Source: Serripes groenlandicus
Taxonomy: Eukaryota; Mollusca; Bivalvia; Cardiida; Cardiidae
Direction of reading: 5' to 3'
Assembly (NCBI GenBank): GCA_031761405.1
Contig: JASEVX010000011.1
Location: 25,846,502 to 25,910,501 of the forward strand
Length of the DNA stretch: 64,000 bases
The notes below the pieces were generated by a model that saw only the letters and a program-made list of their open reading frames with translations, did not search any database and was not told the origin of the DNA. A program made the position numbers and the translations under genes. Positions 32,695-42,742 of the stretch are shown here, piece by piece (position 1 is the stretch's first letter; the number at the start of each line of letters is the position of its first letter).

Positions 32695-32955
32695 GCGCCG
32701 TTCCACTAGAAAACCAACATTGTTGAATCTGCGTAAAGTATCGACCCGTATCAACCTAAGCATGCCGCCCAGGCTAACGCGGACAGACACTTTTCACGTC
32801 CTGTGGATTTTCTGTTTCAGGAATCATTACTCTATACTTTAATCCCACTGAGACGGAATGTGTCGGCCCAGATCAGCCTGCGCGGAGTGCGCAGGCTGAT
32901 CTGGGTCGATACATTACGCAGAGGCCATCATGTTGGTTTTCTCGTAGAACGGCTC
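32695..32955. mobile_element. MITE-D, full length, 4-bp target duplication
   Basis: GCGCCGTTCCACTAGAAAAC and GTTTTCTCGTAGAACGGCTC, flanked by ATAT at 32691-32694 and 32956-32959. The right arm contains a near-perfect internal palindrome CAGATCAGCCTGCGCGGAGT / GCGCAGGCTGATCTG. Best reference copy of the family. Confidence 0.92.
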
Positions 32956-33090
32956 ATATATTGTATGAAACCAAAACCACCCACTTGGTTGAGCCCAAGA
33001 GATGCGTTGTCTTCAATCGTTCAGACCAATTAAACCGGCTCTTACGGTTCAAGCAATGGTCAGACTCTACAGGAGCTCCTTCTAGTAGAG

Positions 33091-33318
33091 GTGGAATCCG
33101 CTGTGGTCGAGTGGTAAGCGTCGGTGATTTCGAAATCGGGCGTCCCGGGTTCGTTCCCCAGTCGCGGCACTACGGTCATGATGGAGTGCCCTTTGGGCAA
33201 GGCACATTTTCTAGCCTAGTAATGGTTTGTTTACCCAGGGATCATGAATAAGTGAACTGTCGCCGTGATATAACTGAACTAATGTTGAAAGCGGCTTAAA
33301 ACCAAAATAAATAAATTG
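33091..33318 (+). mobile_element. SINE-gamma, full length
   Basis: A box TGGTCGAGTGG (perfect), a Ser(CGA)-like anticodon arm GATTTCGAAATC, B box GGTTCGTTCCC, body CACTACGGTCATGATGGAGT, GGCACATTTTCTAGCCTAGT, tail GTGATATAACTGAACTAATG and (AAATA)n. TAGTAGAG flanks it at 33083-33090 and 33319-33326. Confidence 0.9.
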
Positions 33319-33339
33319 TAGTAGAGAAAACATTGTTGC

Positions 33340-33597
33340 GTCTAAGCAGCTGCGGCGATAGACATCTGCGTAATGTGTCGACCAGATCAGCCGGCGCTGT
33401 CCGCGCAGACTGTTCCGGCCGACACATTTCGTCTTAGGGGGATAGATGTATAGAGTAGTGATTGCTGAAACAGAAAATCCGGGTAGGCCTGTGTGGCATG
33501 CTTAGGCTGATCCGGGTCGATACTTTACGCAGAGTCCACAATGTTGATTTTCTCACGAGACGGCCTACACATTGATTATTGCAAAGCTACGCCCCTG
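33340..33597. mobile_element. MITE-D core in a CAGGGGCGTAGC-type shell, left end truncated
   Basis: GCAGCTGCGGCGATAGACAT, CGACCAGATCAGCC, CTGAAACAGAAAATCC, TTTACGCAGAGTCCACAATG, then GGCCTACACATTG and the shell end AGCTACGCCCCTG. Same chimera as at 45414 and 47269, without the CAGGGGCG left end. Confidence 0.7.
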
Positions 33598-33599
33598 GA

Positions 33600-34169
33600 G
33601 AAGGATAGAACAGTGCTCCAATTTTTCATATACTATTCTGGTGGTTTCTTTTTTAAAAAGGAGCTTGTCAGAGTCAATCGTTATAGTGGGCGAATTCCGA
33701 AGACACTCGTCGAAATCAAGACTGGTAGCAGTCCCTATTGTCAAGACTTATTACATTATTGGCAATAAATTACTTCAAATATCTCTTTCTACAGTAGATC
33801 TCCATTACTGAACACCATTTCGGGTTAAGAGAAATGTCATCATTGTTGTAAATTATACGTGATGTCAATGAATGTACATGTACATGTATATGTGGAAATT
33901 TAAATATATATTGATTCCAGCCTAGTTCACAACCCTCTTGTATAGAACCGCCAATAGTACTTGTCTCAAAAACAAAATGCGGTTACTTGTTGGGATTTCA
34001 GCCGGAAAATTAATTTGATTTGACATCAGATAAGCATTAGAAAGTACTCAATAAAAGTGTGCCTTTGAAATATCGGAATTTCAAAATTATTGGAATGATA
34101 GTTTAGGTTTCCGAATTTCAAAAAATCCTTTCAAATAGCCTATATCTACAATACACTTTCGTTTTTGTT
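33600..34169. other. No recognised feature
   Basis: Two overlapping ORFs of 75-79 codons (33541-33811) begin inside the repeat. No motif seen. Confidence 0.5.
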
Positions 34170-34183
34170 TTTTAGCTAATACG

Positions 34184-34478
34184 TCGAGTCCCGGTATCTC
34201 AGTCGGTAACGACGCGAGCTGTCAATCCAGGGGTTGTGAGTTCGAATCCCGGCTCGGCCAACTTTCTTTCCGAAGTTTGACAAAAGTCATTGCAACATGC
34301 GTCATTCGTCTTCCACCAATGGATAAAGTATATGTGGTAAAGCAGCCAGTTGCTTGGGAAGATTTGTGTGTGGAGTACTGGTGTGACAAAATCAGAAAAC
34401 ACATAAGTAGGTGAACTTGCCGTCGTGATATGACTGAGAAATTGTTAAAAACGGCGTTAAACCCCAATCAATCAATAA
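34184..34478 (+). mobile_element. SINE-beta, full length, 14-bp target duplication
   Basis: Head TCCCGGTATCTCAGTCGG, B box GAGTTCGAATCCCGGCTCGG, body CAGCCAGTTGCTTGGGAAGA, tail TGAGAAATTGTTAAAAACGG and (AATC)n. TTTTAGSTAATACG flanks it at 34170-34183 and 34479-34492 with one mismatch. Confidence 0.93.
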
Positions 34479-34598
34479 TTTTAGGTAATACGAACTCAAT
34501 TGAAGTACTTCCATGATGGAACAGTACAAGAAAGGGCGGAGAAACCAATAATTGGATCAACGGACCAAGTTTCCGTTCCGTCTAAATCATTTCTCGCA

Positions 34599-34937
34599 AC
34601 TTCGCGACAACATCAGTTAATCTTAAAGTACATGTGTATGGAGATCCGGTCAATAACCGAAACATTATAATAAGACTCCATAGTAGTAGACACGAATAAT
34701 ACGGTTTTATAACTTCGCGACAACATCAGTTAATCTTAAAGTACATGTGTATGGAGATCCGGTCAATAACCGAAACATTATAAATAAGACTCCATAGTAG
34801 TAGACACGAATAATACGGTTTTATAACTTCGCGACAACATCAGTTAATCTTAAAGTACATTTGTATGGAGATCCGGTCAATAACCGAAACATTATAATAA
34901 GACTCCATAGTAGTAGACACGAATAATACGGTTTTAT
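34599..34937. repeat. 113-bp tandem triplication
   Basis: Three nearly identical copies starting at about 34601, 34714 and 34828 (TTCGCGACAACATCAGTTAA ... GAATAATACGGTTTT). Copy 2 has one extra A and copy 3 one substitution. Near-identity implies a recent event. Confidence 0.95.
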
Positions 34938-35218
34938 ATCAAGCAAACAAAGAAACAATTCAATGAAAAGAAATCTGATAAAAAAAACGTTCACTTCACA
35001 CGTAAATTGACCACATTGGGTAATGGAGTTTATGAATATTAATTACGACGATGGCGCATAGCTTTATAGTCTGATTCTGGTCGCAGTTGTATCCTTATAG
35101 AATTACAGGAAGCTTGAACTACTAGACGATGTTCAATAACGGTCAGAGGCACTGGCTGATATGGAGCTGATCGAGCTGGTCGCAACGTTCGAAAACGCCA
35201 CATTTCGCGTGTCACGGC
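34938..35218. other. No recognised feature
   Basis: Nothing supported. Confidence 0.5.
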
Positions 35219-35222
35219 TTAA

Positions 35223-35427
35223 CTCTTTCAGCGCCAAAGGCAATATTGAGCTTTTTGCAAACAATACAGATTCAGGTGAGTCAGATCGTAACGAGCTGCA
35301 TCACCTGAAATCTGCATTGTTTGGCTGTGAGTTATAAAAATATTCCCAAAATCCTAAAACATGAAAATAGAGTCGTCCGAGTTTGAACATGGACGAGTCT
35401 ACTTTAAACAATTCGGCGCTGAAAGGG
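35223..35427. mobile_element. MITE-B complete, TTAA both sides
   Basis: TTAA at 35219-35222 and 35428-35431. CTCTTTCAGCGCCAAAGGCA ... TTCGGCGCTGAAAGGG, with hairpin GATTCAGGTGAGTCAGATCG / GAGCTGCATCACCTGAAATC. 205 bp. Confidence 0.92.
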
Positions 35428-35528
35428 TTAAACATGAGAACATTGGTACAGCTGTTTATCGCGGAATAAAGGAGACGAATTCACTCTCAATTCATGACGA
35501 TATACGATGTATGAGACAGTGTAGTTAA

Positions 35529-35745
35529 CCCTTTCCCTCATATAGACGCTTTCTGACGCCTCCGCGGCTTTTTGAAAACATAGTGACAAAAGAAGAAATT
35601 GCACAAAACGTGCAATTTCTCCTTTTGCCACAATGTTTTCCATTTTTTGTCATAGGTTATCCATTCAATTATGGAGATTTTCTATGTTTTGACAAAATAC
35701 GTTCAAAGTCGTCTGCTGCAGAATTGTCGTATGGGGGGAAAGGGT
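35529..35745. mobile_element. MITE-A, near complete
   Basis: TTAA at 35525-35528, CCCTTTCCCTCATATAGACG, central hairpin, GAATTGTCGTATGGGGGG and AAAGGG; TTAA at 35746-35749. A short deletion removed CAGCAGACG from the left arm. Confidence 0.9.
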
Positions 35746-35892
35746 TTAACGACACTTTAGGTCTACTGCAGTATTGATCTCATTGTTAGAATGTTTTAAG
35801 TGGGCCGAACAGCGCAAAGGTACTGACAAGTCACTGTATAGAGGTTTACTCATATTGATCTGGATATTCGGTTTTTTAAAGGTTCTTTTTTA

Positions 35893-35996
35893 GATTTTAA
35901 CAATTTCTCAGTTATATCACGGCGGCCAGTTCACCTACTTATGCATTTCCTGGTTTTCTCACACCAGTACTCCACACAACAATCTTCCCAAGCAAT
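35893..35996 (-). mobile_element. SINE-beta 3' half
   Basis: AACAATTTCTCAGTTATATC, ACGGCGGCCAGTTCACCTAC, TCTTCCCAAGCAA in reverse orientation; 5'-truncated. Confidence 0.85.
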
Positions 35997-36079
35997 TCTT
36001 TTTTAGATGACGTGCCTTAAAATCCTCTTATATCGAATGAGCAGAATAACATAGATTAATGTTGATTCAAACACATTTA

Positions 36080-36335
36080 TTGTTTGGTGCTTTACGCCGC
36101 TTTCAACAAGTTCTCAGTTATATCATGACATTTTCTGAGTGAGTAAAAAGTGCTACTGGTCCAACTATCGTGGCACCAGGCTGTCAGTCGTAATCCCTTG
36201 AACCCTGAGAGCTAAGAAAGGCAGCCATCACTACCACTGTGAAAGTATTTGGTCTGACCCGGTCGGGGATCGAACTTACGCTCTCTCGCACCGAGGAGGA
36301 TCTGCTCTACCATTATACCATAGGCGGTCGATTCG
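36080..36335 (-). mobile_element. SINE-alpha, near full length
   Basis: Tail TTTGGTGCTTTACGCCGCTT, body CAGGCTGTCAGTCGTAATCC, B box region CCCGGTCGGGGATCGAAC, head CTCTACCATTATACCATAGG. Minus strand. Confidence 0.8.
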
Positions 36336-36617
36336 AACAGTGAAACACACAAATGAATCTGTGCTTACACACTGTCTCAACGAGATTTCTTTGCTCGCCT
36401 AATTTAAAACAACTCGCACAAAAGATAGAATGGTCCCAATGGACTCGCTATGAATCAAACGTGGGTTAATTTGAACATATATCGTTTGTCTCGAACCATT
36501 TGCTGGAACGAATTCTTGACATGATTTTAACAATTGGTTGCTTTTCATTATAAACATTGAAGTATAATTGAATTACCTAGCTGACATTACATCAATGAAT
36601 TTAGCAATCACTCCAAC
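36336..36617. other. No recognised feature
   Basis: Nothing supported. Confidence 0.5.
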
Positions 36618-36810
36618 ACGTCGATAACTCGAACAAGTCGTTAAATCAATCACCTCGATAACTCGAACACTTCGATCACTCGAATACCTCGACAACTCGA
36701 ACACGTCGATAACTCAAACACGTCGATCACTCAAACACATCGACAACTCGAACACCTCGATAACTGAAACACGTCGATCCCTCGAACACGTCGTTAACTC
36801 GAAGTATTAT
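36618..36810. repeat. 17-bp minisatellite, about 11 copies
   Basis: The unit is AACACGTCGATAACTCG with variants (CCTCGATAACTCG, CGTCGATCACTCA). GTTCGAGTTATC just to the right is its inverted form, and similar words occur near 1010-1035. Confidence 0.85.
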
Positions 36811-36841
36811 TAGAGTTCGAGTTATCACGAATCCACTTTAT

Positions 36842-37065
36842 GAGCCGTTCCACGAGAAAACCAATATTGTGGACACTGCGTAAAGTGTCGACCCAGATCA
36901 GCCAAAGCATTCCGTACAGGCTAATCCGGACTGACACTTTTCGCTTCCTGTCAATTTTCTGTTTCAGGAATCATTACTTTATATATCTATCCTCCTGAGG
37001 CGGAATGTGTCGGCCCGGATTAGCCTGCGTGAACTGCATAATTTTGTTTTTCTCGTGGAACGGCT
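36842..37065. mobile_element. MITE-D copy
   Basis: GAGCCGTTCCACGAGAAAAC and TTTTTCTCGTGGAACGGCTC. The right arm is shortened after GATTAGCCTGCGTGAACTGC. Flanking 4-mers TTAT and ATAT. Confidence 0.88.
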
Positions 37066-37069
37066 CATA

Positions 37070-37740
37070 TGTACTCATCTCGTTCCATATCCACGTCATA
37101 TAATATTTGTGTTCAGTCTGTTGAAACTCTAGACTACCATTTTATACTTGTAAAGCATATAATGAGTTAATTAAATGTTTTTAGCCTGGGGCTTTAGCCC
37201 CTGGTCACAGTAGTAAAACCATTTGTTCGGAGTTGACAGCCTGCCAGTTGCTGTTAACACCCTATAACGCATTTTAAGGTGAGACTGCGCCAAAAAGATA
37301 GTTCATCATGGATTCATCATAACTGCATTCAAAAGGTTAAGATCACCACAAAAAACATCATCATAATTTTGCCGAGAGGTCAAATATGAAAGCTTATGGA
37401 AAAATAAATGGTTAACAAAGAAGGTACGTGACAAATGCAGTGGCGGATTTACCGCGGGGCCCGTAATAATCATGTGCTCCAATAATTCCTCAAACGATTT
37501 ACCTCACTTCAGCAGCGGGCGTCTACGAATTTCTTACTGTTCCCGCCAGTTGTTATAGCATTTAACGACGACTCAGTAAACTTTATCAGGGAAGACCTGC
37601 CATCGGACGATACACTCTAGGTGTAAATAGAGTGATGGAGGAATAAATGGGGTGGTGTATCACCCTTAACTTACCGACCAGTCAACCATTGACGACTTGA
37701 TTAAGGAATGTGATCCAAATGTCCACACAATTACCTTTAA
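37070..37740. other. Unassigned; possible lone transposon end
   Basis: CAGTGGCGGATTTACCGCGG at 37438 resembles terminal repeats of hAT-type elements. I do not see a partner end. No gene recognised. Confidence 0.35.
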
Positions 37741-37774
37741 CTCAGACTTGAAACCTCTTCGCAAACTGATCGCA

Positions 37775-38085
37775 CATTAATCGGCTGATGCCTGGCCGAT
37801 GTCCGGCCGGGCATCACACATATCGGGCGAGCGCCGGGCCACATTTTGGACTTCCATTTAATCCAGACGCAGCTCAGAGCCCGGCCGGAATTCGGGCAGA
37901 AATTGACTGGGGACAGTCCAGCGTCTGGCCGACCACCCACTGTTGCTCGCACGTTATAAAAGCCGGCTCATCGCATCATTCATCGGATAACCCAGTCCCG
38001 CTCTTCACATAAGGTAACAAGTTAACACACAGTTTATCACAAAAGTGTCAGAGTACATGTAACAGTACTACAAGATGCCCTAGAA
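37775..38085 (+). promoter_or_regulatory. GC-rich TATA promoter-like block, relative of the one at 54.1 kb
   Basis: A GC-rich stretch of GGCCG/CCGGGC words (37790-37940) leads to TATAAAAG (37955-37962), then CCGGCTCA and TCGCATCATTCA (37971-37982). The 54.1-kb element has TATAAAAG, GCGGC, then TCGCATCATTTCA. About 100 bp further on CAAGATGCCCTAGAAAAG (38071) matches that element's start CAAGATGCCAAAAGGAAG, but here the frame stops at once. AAGGTAACA at 38011 could be a splice donor. Probably a decayed copy of the same promoter and leader. Confidence 0.5.
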
Positions 38086-38289
38086 AAGATGGAAGGACTG
38101 AAGGATAAGGAAAGTGCAGAACCCAAAAGAGAGGGTTAGTGGCAGTGAAGTGAATGAGACCAGGACTTTCCTCTTCAGCCACCAATGCACCAAGAACTAA
38201 GTTGTAATTGTAGCGTGCACATGTTAACCTGTCCCTCAGCCGGGCGACCCGATCGCGCTGCGGAGGTATCAACGGCATTCTCGTAAAAA

Positions 38290-39235
38290 TGTTTGTCTTA
38301 ATAATATATAGGTCAAGTTCGAATATGGGTTATGTTGGATCTGAAACCAAATTGAATGGAAATCTTGTTAACACTTTGTAGGCTGCATTGTTAACTTGAG
38401 CATGTTAAAAAACTGTATCAGAATGTTTGTCTTGGTGATATGTAGGCCTAGTTCGAATATTGGTCATGCCTGTTTAAACATTAGGTCAATAGATCAAATT
38501 GAAAGAAAATCTCGATAACACTGTACCTGCCGCAGTTTCTGCTTCAGCAGTTTAAAATTAGGTCAGAATGTAGAACTTGATGATATATAGGCCAGGTTCG
38601 AATATGGGTCATGCCAGGTCAAAGGTCAGTAGGCCAAATTTAATGAAAATCTTGTTAACACTCTATTGGCCCTTGAAATTTTGTCTGAATTATATTTAGG
38701 TCAAGTTAGACTAGTGGTCATATTGGGTCAGAAACAAGGTCACTACTCCAAATTAAAGGGTAATCTTGTTAACACTCTAGATGCTGCATTTTTAACTTGA
38801 GCATGTTGAAACTGTTTCAGAATGTTTGTCCTGATGATATGTAGGCCAAGTTTGAATATTAGTTATGTCTGTTGAAAAACTAGGTCACTAGGTCAAATTG
38901 AAGGAAAATCTTGTCAACACTGTAGAAGCCACATTTTTTAAATTTGGTCAGAATGTTTATCTTTATGATATCTAGGCCAAGCTCGAATATGGGTCATGCG
39001 GGTTTAAAAACGAGGTCACTATACCAAATTGAAGAAAACTATTGTCAATACCTTGGAGCCCGCATTCTTTGCTTCAGCAGCTTGAAACTTTGTCAGAATG
39101 TTTGTAGTGATACTATCTAATCCATTTTCAAATATGGGTCATATCAGGTAAAAGAAAATAGGTCACTAGGCCAAATGAAGGAAAATCTCGATAACACTCT
39201 GGAGGTTGCATTCTGAATCTTTGTCAGAAAAATTG
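38290..39235 (+). repeat. About 140-bp tandem repeat, seven units, GGTCA-rich
   Basis: TAGGYCAAGTTCGAATATGG recurs near 38310, 38445, 38589, 38697, 38841, 38972 and 39118, with AGGTCACTAGGCCAAATTGA and AAAATCTTGTTAACACTCTA between. Units are diverged. I recognise the type as a repeat common in bivalve genomes. AGGTCA is also the nuclear-receptor half-site; a role is speculative. Confidence 0.8.
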
Positions 39236-39840
39236 TCTTGAGGAGTTTTGCATTGATCAAACATTTTCTCCCAGTCTAGTACATACTTTAGAGAATTATT
39301 TCTACATGATGGAAGTTGATTTAACACTGACATATTTCTCAATATAATAATGCAGAAAATTCAAAATATTCTGACTAAACCTGCTGTCAAATTGTCCTTT
39401 GATTCTTCATTCCTTAAATGTGTATACGTAGCTCTTGCACTCAGGTGAGCGATATAGTGCCAACAATGTCCTCCCGTTTCCAAATTGGCAGTTTCATAAT
39501 ATCTACTATTTTTGATATGATCTTTCACTTCTTAACAATATATACATAAACATAAGCTACAATTGTTTTTTCTTTTCACATTTGCTCTACTTCTCAAACC
39601 TTCCTGCAGCCCCCAGGCCTTCAGCACTTTCAGTTCTTTGATTGTAGTAATCCTACTATTATAAAATTCAACTGTTTAATGAGCCAAACGAAAGGAAATG
39701 TCATTAACAGATGAAGAATGTATATTTCGTTATTCACTAGAAAGACAAAAGTCACTTTTATAATGAGTTATATATGGATGCCACATACCTGTTTGTTATA
39801 ACTACGTGTATGACGTGACGGTGGCCATATCACGAATACA
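39236..39840. other. No recognised feature
   Basis: AT-rich, nothing supported. Confidence 0.5.
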
Positions 39841-39842
39841 GA

Positions 39843-40089
39843 TCGAGGGCTTGGCGTGAAACGGTTGTAACTAAAATAAGTATTTTGTTTCCAAGGTTAA
39901 TCACCTCGCTATAAAGTCTTCATAAGCGTTAACTCATTTTTCTTGGTAAACAATTTAAATTTAGGTGCCATTGCTCGTCTGAGCAATGGCACCTAACTTT
40001 GCATTGTTTACAAATGGGTCAAAATTGCCCCTAAACCAGGGTTTCCCAAATATGTTTTTAGTTACAACCGTTTCACGCTAAGCTCTCGA
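39843..40089. mobile_element. MITE-C, complete
   Basis: TCGAGGGCTTGGCGTGAAAC and GTTTCACGCTAAGCTCTCGA, flanked by GA (39841-39842) and GA (40090-40091). Central hairpin GGTGCCATTGCTCGTCTGAG / CAATGGCACC. 247 bp. Confidence 0.9.
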
Positions 40090-40583
40090 GATGTTTGAGT
40101 TTGAGTGTTTATGACTCGCTGCAATACAACTTTTTAGACTGGTGAAGCTATTCTAAATGACAGTTGATCATGTTAAATATGGGGAACTGGTTGGGTAGGA
40201 GTGAACGTTCGGACTGTATTTTCGTTCCAAACAATTTGTCATCTAACCTCGTTTTTTTTAACAGGTCTCTAGTAGATAATATTATATGAAATCGGATATT
40301 TGTGTTAACTCATTTTTCTTGGTAAACAATGTAAATGTAGGTGCCATTGCTCGTTCTGAGCAATGGCACCTAAATTTGCATTGTTTACAAAGGGGTCAAA
40401 ATTGCCCCTAAACAAGGGTTTTCCTAATAGATTTTTAGTTACAACTTTTTAGACTGGTGCAGCTATTCTTAATGACAGTTTATCATGTTGAATATGGGGA
40501 ACTGGTTGGGTAGGAGTGAACGATCGGACTGTATTTTCGTTTTCAAACATGTCTCTAGTAGATATATAAAATCGGATTGTTGT
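39928..40583. repeat. 386-bp direct duplication including part of MITE-C
   Basis: GTTAACTCATTTTTCTTGGT occurs at 39928 and 40314. Both copies run through the MITE-C hairpin into GGGGAACTGGTTGGGTAGGA and TCGGACTGTATTTTCGTT. In copy 2 the MITE-C right end and about 66 bp beyond are deleted between two TACAAC words. Confidence 0.9.
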
Positions 40584-40904
40584 GAGCTAGACAGTGAAAA
40601 AAAAACACACAAAGAGAACACATGCCAATCCGATTTGTTTCTTGTACAGATCAGAAAAAAGTGTCAGCCTTACAATTTTATAACGTATTGTATTGTTGAT
40701 GAAATAGAAAATAATAAAAGAATTATATCCACCTAGGACTAGACATTTCTCATCTTATCATCGTATTCAATCTGTCAGACGTCGACATACCGATATCAAT
40801 AGTATCTTATTACAACAGTTTATGTCTATTTTCAGACAGAAATATAGATAAGAAACGGTAAAATGGTATTCTCGCCACAATGAATATCGTTTCACTCATT
40901 TCAA
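40584..40904. other. No recognised feature
   Basis: The 83-codon ORF (40485-40736) starts within the duplicated repeat; no motif seen. Confidence 0.5.
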
Positions 40905-41060
40905 TTCAATTAAATTCGTTTATTAGTTGACTTAATCAACATGTACATGCGTTACAAACTATAGTATACAACCCTAAATAAATAACAAAAAGAAAAAAAA
41001 AATATACTCAAAAAAAAGTGAGAAAAAACAGAAATATGAAAAAATGTTATGCTCAACTTA
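40905..41060 (-). mobile_element. LINE-like 3' end, minus strand
   Basis: TTTCAATTCAATTAAATTCG then TTTATTAGTTGACTTAATCA reads, on the minus strand, as a LINE 3' UTR ending in an AATTGA tail. No reverse-transcriptase sequence is present. Confidence 0.45.
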
Positions 41061-41240
41061 ACCCTATATTGTGTGAACTCACACGAATTTTCTACGGCGA
41101 TCTCTTAATTTAGGATAGGGTTGTGAAATAGTGATTTATGGGCATACACAACGCCCTATATATTTGTAATAATTTCAAGACAAGATAGCTTACATATAAA
41201 CGATTTCCAAGAAGTAAATACAGTAACATTAATTAGCATT

Positions 41241-41588
41241 AACCCTTTCGACATTAAACGGCTAAGCCTATGTAGAAAAGCAGCCAGTTGCTTGGGTAGA
41301 TTGTTGTGTGGAGAACTGGTGTTAGCAAACCATGAAATGCATGAGTAGGTGAACTGGCCGCCGTGATATAACTGAGAAATTGTTAAAAATGGCATTAAAC
41401 CCCATTCAATCAATCAATCAATGAATTCGAACATTAAACAAATATACGAAAGACATTTTTGAATAAATCTAAGCAAAAATATGGAAATAAAAAAAGATGG
41501 TGACAAATGGAGAAATTGCTGGTTTTGAGCGTTTCTCTCATTTTGTCACATTATTTTTAATAGTCGTTTATATGTGGGAACAGGTTAA
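41241..41588. mobile_element. MITE-A interrupted by SINE-beta
   Basis: TTAACCCTTTCGACATTAAA at the left, GAGAAATTGCTGGTTTTGAG in the core, and TATATGTGGGAACAGGTTAA at the right. Diverged. Confidence 0.6.
41260..41426 (+). mobile_element. SINE-beta, 5'-truncated
   Basis: GCCTATGTAGAAAAGCAGCC, GTTGCTTGGGTAGATTG, CCGTGATATAACTGAGAAAT, (AATC)n. CGACATTAAAC before and CGAACATTAAAC after are a target duplication with one indel. Confidence 0.85.
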
Positions 41589-41662
41589 AAACTATTTCCA
41601 GGATGTAATCATAGGAACATTAATTAGGATTAAACCATTGTAATCAGATATAAATTAACATG

Positions 41663-41915
41663 TGAGCAAATTTACGAGAAAACCAATAGTATAGACTCTG
41701 CGTATTGTATCGACCCAGATCAGCCTGCACAGTCCGCGCAGGATAATCCGGTCCTACACATTCCGTATCAGGATGATAGAGATATAGAGTAATGATTCCT
41801 GAAACACAAAATCCACAGGAGGCGAACAGTTTCTGTCCGGGTTAACCTGCGCGGCATGCTTAGGCTGATCCGGGTCGATACTTTACGCAGAGTCCACACT
41901 GTTAGTTATCTCGTG
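41663..41915. mobile_element. MITE-D copy
   Basis: GAGCAAATTTACGAGAAAAC, GACTCTGCGTATTGTATCGA, ATGATTCCTGAAACACAAAA, and GTTAGTTATCTCGTGG at an eroded right end. Confidence 0.8.
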
Positions 41916-41934
41916 GTATTGTCGATTCTTTGTC

Positions 41935-41992
41935 TAGATATTTCCAAAGCCGTCTGCTGCAGATTTATTGTAAATGTGACATGGGGGTTAAT
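41935..41992. mobile_element. MITE-A right-end fragment
   Basis: TTTCCAAAGCCGTCTGCTGC followed by TGACATGGGGGTTAA. Confidence 0.5.
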
Positions 41993-42269
41993 ACATCACG
42001 TACGACGTTTTTACGTATCCGAAATTGGGGCATTCATCAGGATGTCGAAACTGTCGGACATGCAACTTTGTTGAATATCATTGTCTATATGAACGGGAAA
42101 ATGATACCCTCATGGGGCCGACCATTTTTCATCTTTTTCAATACCTTCAATTTGGCAGTGATGCCCCAAAAAATATTTCAGACCATGTTTCATCTGATAT
42201 AGGTCAAACCAGGTTAACAAAAATATGTTATTCAAACACTCCTATTTTTGAACACGTCAACTTTTTTAA

Positions 42270-42470
42270 CCATTTTTCACATACAAAACATCTGAAGCAG
42301 ACGACTTTGAAAGTCATTTATGCAAATATAATGAAAATTTCTAGAAATAAAAGGCAAAATAAATGAATAAAGTTGTCTTTAAAAACACAATGAGCAATTT
42401 CTCCGTTTACTTACTGATTTCAAAAGTCGTCTGCTGCATATGCGTAAATATGCGTAATGAAGTGAGAAAG
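42270..42470. mobile_element. MITE-A copy, diverged
   Basis: CACATACAAAACATCTGAAG, CAGACGACTTTGAAAGTCAT, AATGAGCAATTTCTCCGTTT, TTCAAAAGTCGTCTGCTGCA. Confidence 0.65.
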
Positions 42471-42477
42471 CGTAAAT

Positions 42478-42738
42478 GAGCCGTTGCGCGAGAAAACCAA
42501 CATTATGGACACTGCGTTATGTATCGATCCAGATCAGCCTGCGCAGTCCGCACAGTCTAATCCGGGCCGACACATTTCGTCTCAAGGGAATAGAGGTATA
42601 GAGTCATGATTCATGAAACAGAAAATCCACAGGAGACGAACAGTTTCCGTCCGGATTAGCCTACGCGGCACGCTTAGGCTAATCCGGCTCGATACTTTAC
42701 GCAGAGTCCACACTGTTGGTTTTCTCGTGGGACGGCTC
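42478..42738. mobile_element. MITE-D, full length, 4-bp target duplication
   Basis: GAGCCGTTGCGCGAGAAAAC and GTTTTCTCGTGGGACGGCTC, flanked by AAAT at 42474-42477 and 42739-42742. Confidence 0.93.
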
Positions 42739-42742
42739 AAAT

